Shown here: in pieces, positions 50,203-61,469 of the stretch
Numbering within the stretch: the stretch's first letter is position 1
Layout of the letters: each line of letters opens with the position of its first letter
From: Lycorma delicatula
Taxonomy: Eukaryota; Arthropoda; Insecta; Hemiptera; Fulgoridae
NCBI RefSeq assembly: GCF_047948215.1
Contig: NC_134463.1
Span: 56,178,201 to 56,242,200 of the forward strand
Direction of reading: 5' to 3'
Length of the DNA: 64,000 bases
Program-made: the position numbers and the translations under genes
The notes under the pieces: generated by a model
Seen by the model: the letters and a program-made list of their open reading frames with translations, nothing else
Told to the model about the DNA's origin: nothing
Database searches by the model: none

Positions 50203-50400
50203 TGACGGCTTGTCGTAGGTGGAATTTCCACCTACGAAATAAAAGAGCTAACCGGTGAACTGACCTGCCGTGCCGGACATACAGCCGGCGGGCGGGGAGG
50301 CCAGCTAGAGTAAAGGACACTCCTCTGGCGCGAGTCAAACTTGATTGTAGATCCGTTCCAGAGGAGTAGGTGGGAATATATAAAAAAAAAAAAAAAAAAA
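50203..50400 (+). other. LINE 3' UTR with two hairpins and poly(A)
   Basis: Perfect 11-bp stem with 1-base loop at 50214-50236 (CGTAGGTGGAA / TTCCACCTACG). Perfect 10-bp stem pairing 50319-50328 (ACTCCTCTGG) with 50358-50367 (CCAGAGGAGT). An A-run follows at 50382-50400. Such structures can be the recognition site for the element's own reverse transcriptase in this clade. Confidence 0.75.
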
Positions 50401-51388
50401 CATTTCATAACTCAGAGATCCCAAAAAACTAAAAAAAAGTGGGGAATAATATTCGAATGTGTGTTGATGTGTTTGAAACTTAATAAGTTTTAACTCGATT
50501 TTGATGAAATTTTGTACAGAGACTCCTGTGTATGGGGCAATTTGTTGGTACAATTTTGGTGACATAATAGTACTGCAAATGACCAAACAAATACTTTGTA
50601 GGGTTATATTGGGAGTTTGGGAACTGATTGAATTTAAAAATATTAATTTTTTGAATTCTTTAAATATCTTTTTGGTTATTTTCATGTATCATTACTTTTC
50701 TACTATATAAAAATAAACAACAATGCCAGGAAAGTATTACAACCTTGTTTTCAGTTTTTAAATTTTAAGTATACTCATGTACAAAGTCAGTATACATTCC
50801 GGTTAGTTTTAATTACTAAAATACATTTCAAAGTATTTCTTTCATCATCTGCTAATTACAAACCTAAATAATAGTTATATACAAAAATATCTATTATTAA
50901 AATATTTTTATTCGTGTATTTTGTTTTAAACTTTTTTCTTAATAAATATATTTTCCTTAACAATAAATAGTCAAACTGTAAAAATATTTATTGTTATGGA
51001 ATGTTCATTTATTTCATGAATTTTGTTTTTAAATCATTTAAAAATGTAATGTTATGTTGAACAATATTTTTATAGACTAAGAGTCATGTAACATACATAA
51101 TGACTAAGGGGTCATTTACAGATTGTATGATGTACTGGGGCAGGATCTACAACAAAGTATCATGCTTTATCATACAGAAGATTGGGATGACAGAAAGTAT
51201 ATCATAAGTACTTGAAGTATATCATAAGTTCATAAGTGCTTGTAAAACTATTTCTATGGTATATTATACTTTTTTAATATATAGATTTTTTATATGAAAT
51301 TCATGCTAAAAAAATGGAAAAAATTTGTACTGACATATAACAATCTATTTTCTGAAGATAAAAAATAAATAAGTACATATATAAACAA

Positions 51389-51419
<31 letters not shown>

Positions 51420-52783
51420 TTGTAAACGTAACACTAAATATAAATGGTATATTAAATTATAATGCATATATATAGTGTAACAAGCTCGGTATATCGGGCC
51501 TGAGTAACGGATTCCTACCAATTATTATGAAAGTAGTAGAAAATATAATAATGGGAGAATCCAGAAAGGAAAATAAGGGAAACCCTTTTAGTAAGGTAAC
51601 ATGTCCATTTAACAATCGTATTTTGTTATACTGCCTGCTGACACAAAATAAACACCTGTTTGTACCGTAAGAAAAGCTACCGGACCTGGTTATAGAATTC
51701 ATGGAAACGAAAGCCTCGGTCGATCGTTCTCAGGCTTCGAGTTGGTCCGGTCCGGTAGGTAAATAATACAGGAGTATAATTACCCCTGGGAAACCATTTA
51801 GAAATCAGTTGTGCGAGATGTGAGTCTGCGAGACGTTACCCAAGGGCTTCTCAGCCCTCCCAGGGCCGAAGAACTCGCTTCGCTCGCCATTACCGTCTAG
51901 CCAGGATCCGCACAATGTTTGTTACCCTTATACTTGTAAGAATAACACTGATTTATAACAATTAAAGTATTTAGGCTTTATAGAAACCCGGAAAAGAAAC
52001 TAAATTACAAAAGGCAGAACAGTAGTAACTATGGTAACTAAAGTACATCGAGGAAATCTTCGCAGCTTATTTATGTTGCCATGGTGACAAAAATTAATTT
52101 AATTTTCAATTAATTATTAATTTTTCTCTTCTTTAATGATTATCTTTAATTCAAAACTTCATCCCCAAGAGGGCTAGATCTTCGACCTATAGATTAAAAC
52201 CTTTCCTGGAATAAAATTAGCTCCGCGTCGCAGCTTCGCCCGCGTTATATGGTTACTTCCGTTTCCCGTAGCGGTCAATTTTTTTATTTTATATTTTTTA
52301 GTCAAGTAACCGGAGGCAGGTGCAAACAGTCACACATACAATAACGGTGGCAGTAGCTGTGTTGGTTGAGCCACAGCGCCGTATACCTTCGCACCACTTT
52401 AAAAAATCGGAATAAAAAAAAACCCGAAAATGGTTTTTAAATAATTATCTGAAGAATTTTGCAAGCCCAAATCTACTGAATATCTCGTTTACTATAGTCG
52501 AGATTGGGAAAATTTACAATCATTGTTCAAAATTTGTTTTACCTTTTATCATCCGCTTTCAAGGTCGAATTTCAAAAATCTAGAAATTGGTTTATAGATA
52601 TGAGTATTACTCACCAAAAATCAGGTTGATTTCTTCATTTTTTACCGAAAAATTAAAATAATAATAGTATTTCAAAAAAAATTCAAAAATCCGTTTTAAC
52701 TCTAAAAACTTGGAATTTCAAAAAATCTAGAAATTGGTTTTTCACAAATTTACAATTCATTAATTCAACTCATTAAAGTCTTA

Positions 52784-52863
<80 letters not shown>

Positions 52864-54327
52864 TTTGTTTTCGAAATTTTTCGAGATGAAATATATCTTC
52901 TAAAAACCTTCTCAGTTACGCCAAGAAACATGGGTAAATATTTGGTTGCGACTGATCGGGTAGTTTTTTTTGTTTATCCGAACAAACAAGAACACTCTTC
53001 CTCTTTATATAATAGTATAGATATATATAATAATAGTTTCATTTAATTCTATTCTTATCTTGCCTTCTAAAGGAATAAATGAAGAAAATATAAAATTGTT
53101 AATATCTTTTATCTATCCCATTTAATCTAGAAAAAGTATTTTATGAAAGTGTAACTGTCTTATCGCAAAATATTTCAACTTTCTTAGAACAAATATATTG
53201 AACTTATTCAAAAATATTTTGATATTTCGAATTTTGTTGTTCGTCATATTGAAGTTGATTTGGGGGGACCGGTTGTATATATCATTGTTAATTTTAATTT
53301 TAAAATTGTATATTAAAAAGAAATTCTCTCATTCAGAAAAAATATAACTTTTTTTTTCATTTTAATAAAAGAAGATATGTGATACTTTCTAAAAAAAAAC
53401 CACGTAATCAATCTTAACGGAAAAATATATGAGATACTTCCGTGTAAATGTGTAATATAAACAATAATATATGTATCATCATATCTTATTATTAAATAAT
53501 ATTTATAACACTTCTTTTCTTGCATTTATACTTACATTCTCGTATGCAATTCCCTTTATATAAAAATCTTTCATTTAATACTTTCTCTTTCTAGTTAATT
53601 AGGATTATCAAATAGTCTTTACTAATAATAATTTTTTAAATTTATCTATATTCTTCATAAACATTATCGTTAAACAATTACAGTCACCGTTTATTTTATT
53701 GTTATATAAAAGTGATAAAAGTATTTGTGTTATAATAATAAGTAATTATTATTTAACCGTTCATGTAAAAGTATATAAATGAATTAAAAACCTTCATAAA
53801 TATCTCAATTACATTTTAATCCACTTTAAATGTCATTGGGATTATTATTACAAATTTGAAGGGAAAAATTTATATATGTTCATATATAAATTTTTAACAT
53901 ATTTATATATGTTAACTTTTACATAATGACCATTCTTTATACAAATTTAAAAATTGGAAATTTATTTTCCATATCAATCTGCAATTTAAAAACGATCGAT
54001 ATTTATGGTGCTTTAGAAAATAAAAAAGTGTAATTTTAAAGTGAATATGAATTAAAAAATAATGAAAATTTATTACATAAAAACAAGGTGTAAATTTATC
54101 GTTATAACATTTATTTTATATTCCTAATGTGTACAGTAAGCGAGCTGAAGGTTGCCTCTGTCTTCGTCAACCGAACTCTGTGCTGGCTTAGGTAGTATGG
54201 TCGAGCGGGGTTTGTTATACCATCTAACCAGATAACATCATCCGATTATTAATAACATGAAACATATGTAAATAAAATACATGTTTGGAATATGTAAAAC
54301 AAATTGTTAGGGATGTAGGATGTAGGG
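50401..54327. other. repeat-rich, no gene recognised
   Basis: Contains TA microsatellites (51390-51410), a CA-TA compound microsatellite (52790-52860), and an unusually GC-rich patch at 51480-52420 (CCCTCCCAGGGCCGAAGAAC, CAGCTTCGCCCGCG) that looks like decayed mobile DNA. No coding motif is visible. Confidence 0.45.
52790..52860. repeat. (CA)n-(TA)n compound microsatellite
   Basis: CA units followed by TA units, directly visible. Confidence 0.95.
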
Positions 54328-54338
54328 GGTATATCTAA

Positions 54339-54635
54339 TCCACCGGGTTGGTCTAGTGGTTAACGCATCTTCACAAATCAGTTGATTTGGAAGTCGAGAG
54401 TTACAGCGTTCAAGTCCTAGTAAAGTCAGTTATTTTTACACGGATTTGAATACTAGATCATGGATACCGGTGTTCTTTGGTAGTTGGGTTTCAATTAACC
54501 ACACATCTCAGGAATGGTCGAACTGAGAATGTACAAGACTACACTTCATTTACACTCATACATATCATCCTCATTCATCCTCTGAAGAATTATCTAAACG
54601 GTAGTTACCGGAGGCTAAACAGCAAAAAGAAAGGA
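54339..54635 (+). mobile_element. SINE family 2 with 11-bp target-site duplication
   Basis: Head CCACCGGGTTGGTCTAGTGG then TTAACGC (tRNA A-box), B-box GTTCAAGTCC, and the family body ending in an A-rich tail. GGTATATCTAA flanks it at 54328-54338 and 54636-54646. The best preserved tRNA head among the family copies here. Confidence 0.92.
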
Positions 54636-54739
54636 GGTATATCTAAATGAAATCACTGGCATTAGATAGGGAATCTTGGAGAGCTGCATCAAACCATTCA
54701 AATGACTGAAGACAAAAAAAAATAAAATGCAAATATAAC

Positions 54740-55310
54740 AGACGCTAGTATATGTAAAATCTGAAGGCGTGGTCCTCCCTCCAAGCTTCCTCTACTTGTC
54801 TCCTCGACCCCACTCCTATTACCCGGCAAGCGTAACACATGTTACCTGTTGTAACAAAAATAACGCGTACGTGCTATTAAAAATAGTTTTCGTAAATAAC
54901 TACGCCACGTCAAAGAAAATCGTAACATTATAACCTATATTAAATAAATAACTCATTTCATATACTTTGTATTACGTCATTGTTACTGTTTATTTACAGC
55001 AAAAACTTTAACATACTTGGAAAAAAAACATTACTTTCAAGAAATAAACAATTGCTTCATATACAACTCGAACAAAATATTAGGCATAAATAATTTTATT
55101 TGTAATAAAAAATTACCATAATATATTTCGTTACTGTAATAGTGACGTCATAATTAGATAGGGTGCAAGTCATCGCAAATTCATCGGTGTGACTTTTGGG
55201 ATACGCTACTATGGCTGCTGGTGTGAGGAGAAGTCGCTGAGTGATGTAAAGAGCAGTGGAGGGGATGTCATAGCTTACTATAGGTCCGCCTTCAGATATT
55301 ATATAGAATA
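54740..55310. mobile_element. possible short non-autonomous element
   Basis: ATCTGAAGGCG near 54760 recurs inverted near 55285 (CGCCTTCAGAT), each next to a GTCC/GGAC tract. The GC content is higher than in the flanks. The inverted termini are short, so this is tentative. Confidence 0.3.
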
Positions 55311-55429
55311 TCGTACAATACAATAACTAGTACTACACTAAACACAGCAGTTGGCGAGGGGAAAGCTTTCAGTTGACGTATTGTACGATGCAATCTGCTA
55401 GTGAACAATAAGCAACATTATGGCCCAGT

Positions 55430-55625
55430 GAAGTGAGGATGATGTATATGACGTATAAGTGAAGCGCAGTTAGGCTGACTATTCCTGGGATGTCTGGCTA
55501 AATGAACCCCAACCACCAAAGTACACTGGTATTCGCAATCTGATATTCAAATCTGTAGATAAAAGCAACTTACCTTTACTAGGGTTTGAACTCAGAACCT
55601 TCGACTTAAAAAACTAGCTGTTAAA
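55430..55625 (-). mobile_element. SINE family 2, diverged copy
   Basis: Plus-strand text AACCCCAACCACCAAAGTAC and GGGTTTGAACTCAGAACCTT are reverse complements of the family body and B-box. Confidence 0.75.
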
Positions 55626-56533
55626 CAACCGATGATTGATGACATTAAATAAATAAATATATTTTAATGTTTTTAAAATATCAAGTGTGATTTTGAGAAC
55701 AGTCCATATTATTAAGTAAATTATTTAATATAACTTAGTCAATCTTACCCTACAAAGAAAATTATTAAAACAAAATTAATTAATATTATTTTATTAAGAG
55801 AACTGTTTTCGGGTTAAACAATACATCGTCAAAAGAGAAAGAGCTATGGATATGAAATATCCGTTGCTACTTTTAACTACTCATCAATTTTAGAGATATT
55901 ATCATCAATTTATTTAAAATATTTTATTTTACAACAAAAAAAATGTTATTCTGTCGATTAATTTCTTAATAACAATTAAAAAAAAACTTTTTTTAAAAAC
56001 ATAAATTTTCTGAATCCCCGTTTAACGTGTACAAAGTAATAGATACTCAAATGATGATAATTAATGTCTTCTGAATTGTTAGTTATTTGATGAATTTCTA
56101 CTTTTCTAAATTACAATCGATTGTGTACTTTAAAACGCTGTTCTGATCAAGATTTTATCATGATTCCCTTGATCCATCCAGGTAGATATTCGGAAAGTAA
56201 TTTCTTTTTTATTCGCAGAGTAGTATACCTAAGTGATGCGATATTCGATATATATGATTGTATACTAATCAGGAAAAAATATTTATTTATACAATATTAT
56301 TTTTAAGTTTTCAAAATTTTATAAAATTAATTTATATCCCGTTTCAAATAATATAAACATTACTAATAAAGTGATATATATTTACAATATCCTAAAAAAA
56401 TTATATTTAAAAGAAAAAAAATAATTGTGGTTACATGGAATATAAAATATTTTTAAATCATAAACATCGTTGATATTTACTTAAACAAATAATTTTTAAC
56501 TTGGAAAATGGTTGTGAAAATTTTATACTTTCT

Positions 56534-57482
56534 TATTTCCTCGTACGAAGTAAAGGGAGTATTGTAATAGCGAAAAATTTTGGTTTTCAGATTTCAACGG
56601 AAATATCCATTTTGATCATACCTCTTTTTTCTGTTTAGCCTCCGGAACCAGAAGATATTGCTTCAGAGAATGATTGAGGATGATATGTATGAGTGTAAGT
56701 GAAGTGTAGTCTTGTGCAGCCTCAGGTCGAGATATGTGGTTAATTGAAACCCAACCACCAAAGAACATCGGTATCCACGATCTAGTATTCAAATCCGTAC
56801 AAAAGTACGGAGTTGAACGTAATTTTACTAGGAACGTACGATTTTTACGTTTACTAGGTTTGAACCTTAGAACTCTCGACCTTGAAAACAGCTGATTTGC
56901 GATGATTTTGATCATACCTGAATCCATTTTGACTAGTTTCGGTGTGACGTCTGTACGTATCTCGCACAACTCAAAGACTATTAGCCGTAGAATGTTGATG
57001 TTTTGGATTTAGGACTGCTGTAACATTTAGTTGTGCACCTCCCCTTTTGATTGCAATCGACTTGACCAAAAATCCAAAACATTTGGATTTTGGACTTTTT
57101 CTTAACTGCAATAATAAGCCCTCATTGAGAGCTTTTTAACTGGTACTTATTTTCATTGGTTCCAGAGTTATACCTAAATAAAATTTTAATTAATGAAATA
57201 TTTGGATCTTACAAAGGGAAGGCACATCGGTTCTAATCCAACTTCATTTCCTTTTTTTTCTTTTAACTTTTTTTTAAATTGAAACATATTAATTTATTAA
57301 TAATTTAAATATTTATTAAACATATTAAAAAAAGTTTTACAATAAATAATAATTCAATAATAACAATAAAAAAATATATATATATGGAAAAAATCTGAAG
57401 TTATTAGTGAAATAAAATTTTATGTACTTTTCATTTTAAAAAAATGTGTATATCTAATTCAATAGGCGTACAAGGAAGTCAT
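56534..57482 (+). repeat. ~620-bp dispersed repeat, copy A (interrupted by a SINE)
   Basis: Shares with 60115-60732 a long colinear stretch: GGTTTTCAGATTTCAACGGA, TTGTGCACCTCCC, GATTGCAATCGACT, GGACTTTTTCTTAACTGCA, and GGCGTACAAGGAAGTCATG at the end. A SINE splits it at 56624-56904. Confidence 0.9.
56624..56904 (-). mobile_element. SINE family 2 with 15-bp target-site duplication
   Basis: Perfect direct repeats ATTTTGATCATACCT at 56609-56623 and 56905-56919. The interior is the reverse complement of the family body (AACCCAACCACCAAAGAACA). The uninterrupted copy at 60115 shows the empty site. Confidence 0.93.
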
Positions 57483-57529
57483 GCAGTGTATACATCAGAT
57501 ATTTTATATAACCAGATAATAGGATTTAT

Positions 57530-57645
57530 TTTAACCTCTGGGACCACCGTTAGGTATTCCTTCAGAGGATGAGATGAATGATTTGTAGCGTATGTGAAAA
57601 TGCAATGCCTGACCGGGTTCGAATCCGGGACCTCCGGATAAAAGG
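57530..57645 (-). mobile_element. SINE family 1, 5'-truncated copy
   Basis: AACCTCTGGGACCACCGTTA (reverse of the 3' end), GAGGATGAGATGAATGATTT, and GGGTTCGAATCCGGGACCTC over the B-box. The A-box end is missing. Confidence 0.85.
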
Positions 57646-57660
57646 TTTAGACAGTCCAAG

Positions 57661-59109
57661 TTAGGATTGTTTTTTGGGTAACTTAATACAAAATACTTTG
57701 GCATAATAGAAAATGCTTCGGTTGTTGTTTTAATAAACTGTTGATTTATTTTAGAGAATTCCATCAGTTAATTTTCAGAAAGAAATTGAAGAAAAAATGA
57801 ATTATTTCACAGCTACAAGTTGCTGTATTCTATTTAGTAAATTATCTTATTCAATGATAAGTATAAGTTAGGTCTACCGTTTGCATATCAATAACTAACA
57901 TTAAATTTACATTTCATGTTTTACATTTATAAATATCATTATATAAGAACTGACTCATTATTTTTTAATAATGAGTCACATAGTTCTAAAAAATATTTTT
58001 AGATTTATATTGGTCTGGGTTAGAAAAAGATTCCGTTAGAAAAAACTCCTGATTTATTCATTTTATATCGGTGGGAGGAGTTATTTGTGACAAACAATTC
58101 TATTGGTTGGCATTTTTCCAATAATAAACGTTAAAAACATAAGGAGGATTTACCCGTAAGTATTTATCTTGTTTAATACGTATAATATTTCAGCTTATTA
58201 TAAAAAAAAAACTTGTTTCCCTTGCGTGAAATAAGTTCATCCTTTTGTATTAATGCTCGATTTTACTTTTAACTTATTTTAAATTTATGTTATATGTATA
58301 AAAAGAAGGATAATTTTTACAAAAACACAGAAATAATGTAGAAAATATATAAAACGTATGGCCGTTAATTTTTTAGTGTGGGAGCAGCTAAGTGGTTGGA
58401 AGAGAGGTCAAAGTAGGCGTCCTTGGATGTCATCCTTAATACATGCAAGGGTCAAGGTCGTTACCATCAGAATCAACCGGATACGCCGTTATTACTGTAC
58501 TACGGTCGGGCAGGAAAATGTTTTTTCAATTTTTTTTTATTTGCATTAGATTAATGCTTATTTATTACTGACAATTATGTTACATCATCTTGTTGCTATG
58601 TGACCGTAAACTGATGGCATATGTGTTCAGATGTAATGAGTGCCCTGCCACTATTTAACAACATTTAAATAGGTTTACGTTCCTGTATTTTGTAGAGATT
58701 AAGAGGCTGGCTTTTTAATACAACTATAATACTTTTAATATACATTTTTAATACACCTACTTGTCTATCACTATTCTTGTCACGCTGTGTTAAACCTCGA
58801 ATTAAAAACTTAATAATAAAAAGATGAGGGTTGTCGTTATTTTTACTTTTTTTTTTTTTATTAACCTACGCAATTTTATTTCGTTAATAAAATTTCTCAT
58901 TAAAAAAAAATACGAAATACTAAAGAAAATATCTTTTCTGATTAAATTTTAATATAACTAGATTTTACTCCCTTTTGAAATGGACCAAATCAAAAAAATA
59001 TTTTCTTACTGTTCTCATCTTAATACTTTTGTAGTCACTGAAAATTTTTCAAGTAGTAACTGTTACAATCGCAAATAGATTTCTGATTTTAAAAATTAAA
59101 AAAACTTAC
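57661..59109. other. no gene recognised
   Basis: AT-rich. The open frame at 58358-58549 is in a slightly GC-richer patch but has no recognisable motif and no clear splice partners. Confidence 0.45.
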
Positions 59110-59189
59110 GCAGTTCTGGACAAGAAGACCGACTATTAGTTATTTGTTTCCTTTTGCCTCGCTCAAATTCATACCCATTCATCATGACG
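59110..59189 (-). CDS. candidate small exon, possibly upstream exon of the GH18-CBM14 gene
   Basis: Minus strand: acceptor CCTTTTTTTAG, an 80-base open stretch encoding MMNGYEFERGKRKQITNSRS and SCPEL, then a consensus donor GTAAGT. It is closed in the other frames. No GH18 similarity is evident, and its exit phase (1) requires another exon before 42135. It is included because both splice sites are strong and its entry phase agrees with the open frame at the window's right edge. Confidence 0.27.
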
Positions 59190-60114
59190 CTAAAAAAAGG
59201 TAAGGCTACCTGAATACGCCAAATAAATATTGTTAACAATAGATACCACAGATAAAGAAACGTCACGTTTCAAACTACAGCATCTTAACGAACCACGCTT
59301 TTAACTTTCCCCGTGCAGATTTATCGATATTTAATTGAGCGTAACTCAGGAATGATTCTACCAATCTTCATAAAATTTCCACACGCACAACTTCAGATAC
59401 ACTACTACAGCATATCTAAATCTCAATGAAATTGATTTAGTAGTTTTGAAGATTTTTGGAACACAATATTTTATACATAGGGCTACAAATAAATATATAT
59501 GGAAACCATAATTTTTAAGTTAATGGTATTTTCGTACTAGCTTAAAACGTAAAGAAAATTCATTTTCACCCATCCCTCCCCACTTCCACCATGGACCGAA
59601 AGTAATGACGTAATTTTTTTTCGAAAAGTCAGTAAAAAGAGGTACACAATATTGAAAAATATCTGTTGTCATGGATTAGTTGAAATATAAAAATTAGTAA
59701 TCACTAATTAAAAACTTGTAGTAAAGGGATATTTTTATCTAATTTTAGATAAAGTGATCGGTAAATATATTACATCATTAAAAACTGGAAAAAAAGGGTA
59801 AATCTAATAAGGTTCTTTCTTCTAGATCGAGGTATTATGTTATGTAACATGAAAATAGTTCGAGTTATTTGGTTTAATTCAAGTGAATATTATTATTTAA
59901 AAAAACAGATTTTTAATTTATAAAAGCTAATTCTTTTAAACTCGTAAATGTCAGAAACTTTTTATTAAATTAAAGTATCTTTTACCCTATAAGAAACAGA
60001 ACTACAATCGTTATCATTTATTGGAATTCTATCCTTGCGATTATACCTATCTGAGAAGCACATTACAACGATTTAAAATTACGTAGTTGTAATCCATTTA
60101 ATTAATGATTTTTA

Positions 60115-60732
60115 CTTCCCTGTACGTACAAGGAAGTATTGTAATCGCGAAAAGTTTCGGTTTTCAGATTTCAACGGAAATATCCATTTTCATGATCCTT
60201 GAATCCATTTTGACTAGTTTCGGCGTGATGTCTGTCCGTACATACGTATGTATGTAACTCGCATTACTCAAAAACGATTAGAACGTTTGAAATTTTGAAT
60301 TTAGGACTGTTGTTAACAATTAGTTGTGCACCTCCCATTTTGATTGCAATCGACTGGATCAAAAGCGTCTAAAAAAAGTCCAAAATCCAAAAACTTTGGG
60401 TTCTGGACTTTTTCTTAACTGCAGTAATAAGCTCTCATCGAGAGCTTTTCAACGGTATATCACAAATGGTACTAATTTTCGTTGGTTTCAGAGTTATAGC
60501 CCAATAAAAGTTTAATTACTGAAATATTTGGATCATACAGGGAAAGGCACATCGATGAGAATCCGACTTCAATTCCTTTTTTTTAACTTTTTTTTTAATT
60601 TAAATATATTGATTTATTAATAATTATTAACCTGTGATTGTAAAAATTTTTTACAGTAAATAATAATTCAGTAACAAAAAAAAAATGTAATAAAAATATA
60701 TGTACTTAAATAGGCGTACAAGGAAGTCATGT
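60115..60732 (+). repeat. ~620-bp dispersed repeat, copy B (uninterrupted)
   Basis: Begins with a near-palindrome ACTTCCCTGTACGTACAAGG followed by AAGT and ends with GTACAAGGAAGTCATG, so the terminal motif GTACAAGGAAGT is repeated directly at both ends. No coding potential. Homologous to copy A at 56534. Confidence 0.9.
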
Positions 60733-61469
60733 GGTGTCCACATCAATTTTTTTGTACTGTAAACAGACATTTCAAATCTTTTTAAATAATTATCTTTAGG
60801 TATACATATATTTATCATTACGAATAGGGCAACAATATGATATTTTAAGGGAAGATCATATATTTATAATTAAGAGTACCAAGGGATCCAAGATATTTCC
60901 CTGTAAAATCCGGCTTTCTACATTTTGAAATAAAAAACTTTTTATACGGTTTTTATTATCCAGAGATACAAGTTTAACTATATGTTTACTGTAAGCAAAG
61001 TATAACATTAACCAATTTTTAGATTTCCTTTAACTCCATAATTAATACGTTTTTTTTTAATAAGAAAAATCAGCAACTAAATCGAAATTTGTACCGAGAT
61101 TCAAATTGCTTTTTTTTAAATACATTGTTTAAAATTACTTCTTTAATTTGTAATATTTTAATTTACATTTTTTAAATTAATCGTGTGAATAACAACATTA
61201 ATAGATAAATATTTAGGTGATATTTATTGCTAACAACCTCATCTGATTACATAAATGATTTTAGAATATAATAGTATTAGTTTTTATCCCTAAAAAAATA
61301 TTATTCAGATGTAAATAGATATATCTTTACCATTTTCGCAACAGATTTTTTAAAATGTTTAGTTTATTTTTATTTTTTGGAAAAAAAATTTGATTTATAT
61401 TATTTGGTAAATTAAAACAATGCTCGAAAAAACTGCCCGAATATCCGTAGTATAAATAATAAAACATAA
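60733..61469. other. no gene recognised
   Basis: AT-rich sequence with homopolymer runs. Confidence 0.5.

Larger units (their letters stand above)
45550..50400 (+). mobile_element. nearly full-length R1-clade non-LTR retrotransposon
   Basis: 5' UTR with CCCCCTGACCCCCGTATTGG, ORF1 (gag-like with three CCHC knuckles), ORF2 (endonuclease, reverse transcriptase, C-terminal CCHC), a structured 3' UTR and a terminal A-run (50382-50400). Distinctly more GC-rich than its flanks, indicating a relatively recent arrival. The clade call rests on ORF architecture and motifs and needs a phylogeny. No convincing target-site duplication was found. ORF2 is inactivated by a nonsense codon and a frameshift. 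Confidence 0.9.

Noticed and set aside
55096..55323. Minus-strand open frame of 75 residues
   Set aside because: Falls in a probable non-autonomous element; composition and termini suggest chance.
58358..58549. Plus-strand open frame of 63 residues in a GC-richer patch
   Set aside because: No recognisable domain, no splice context, ends in a homopolymer-derived tail.
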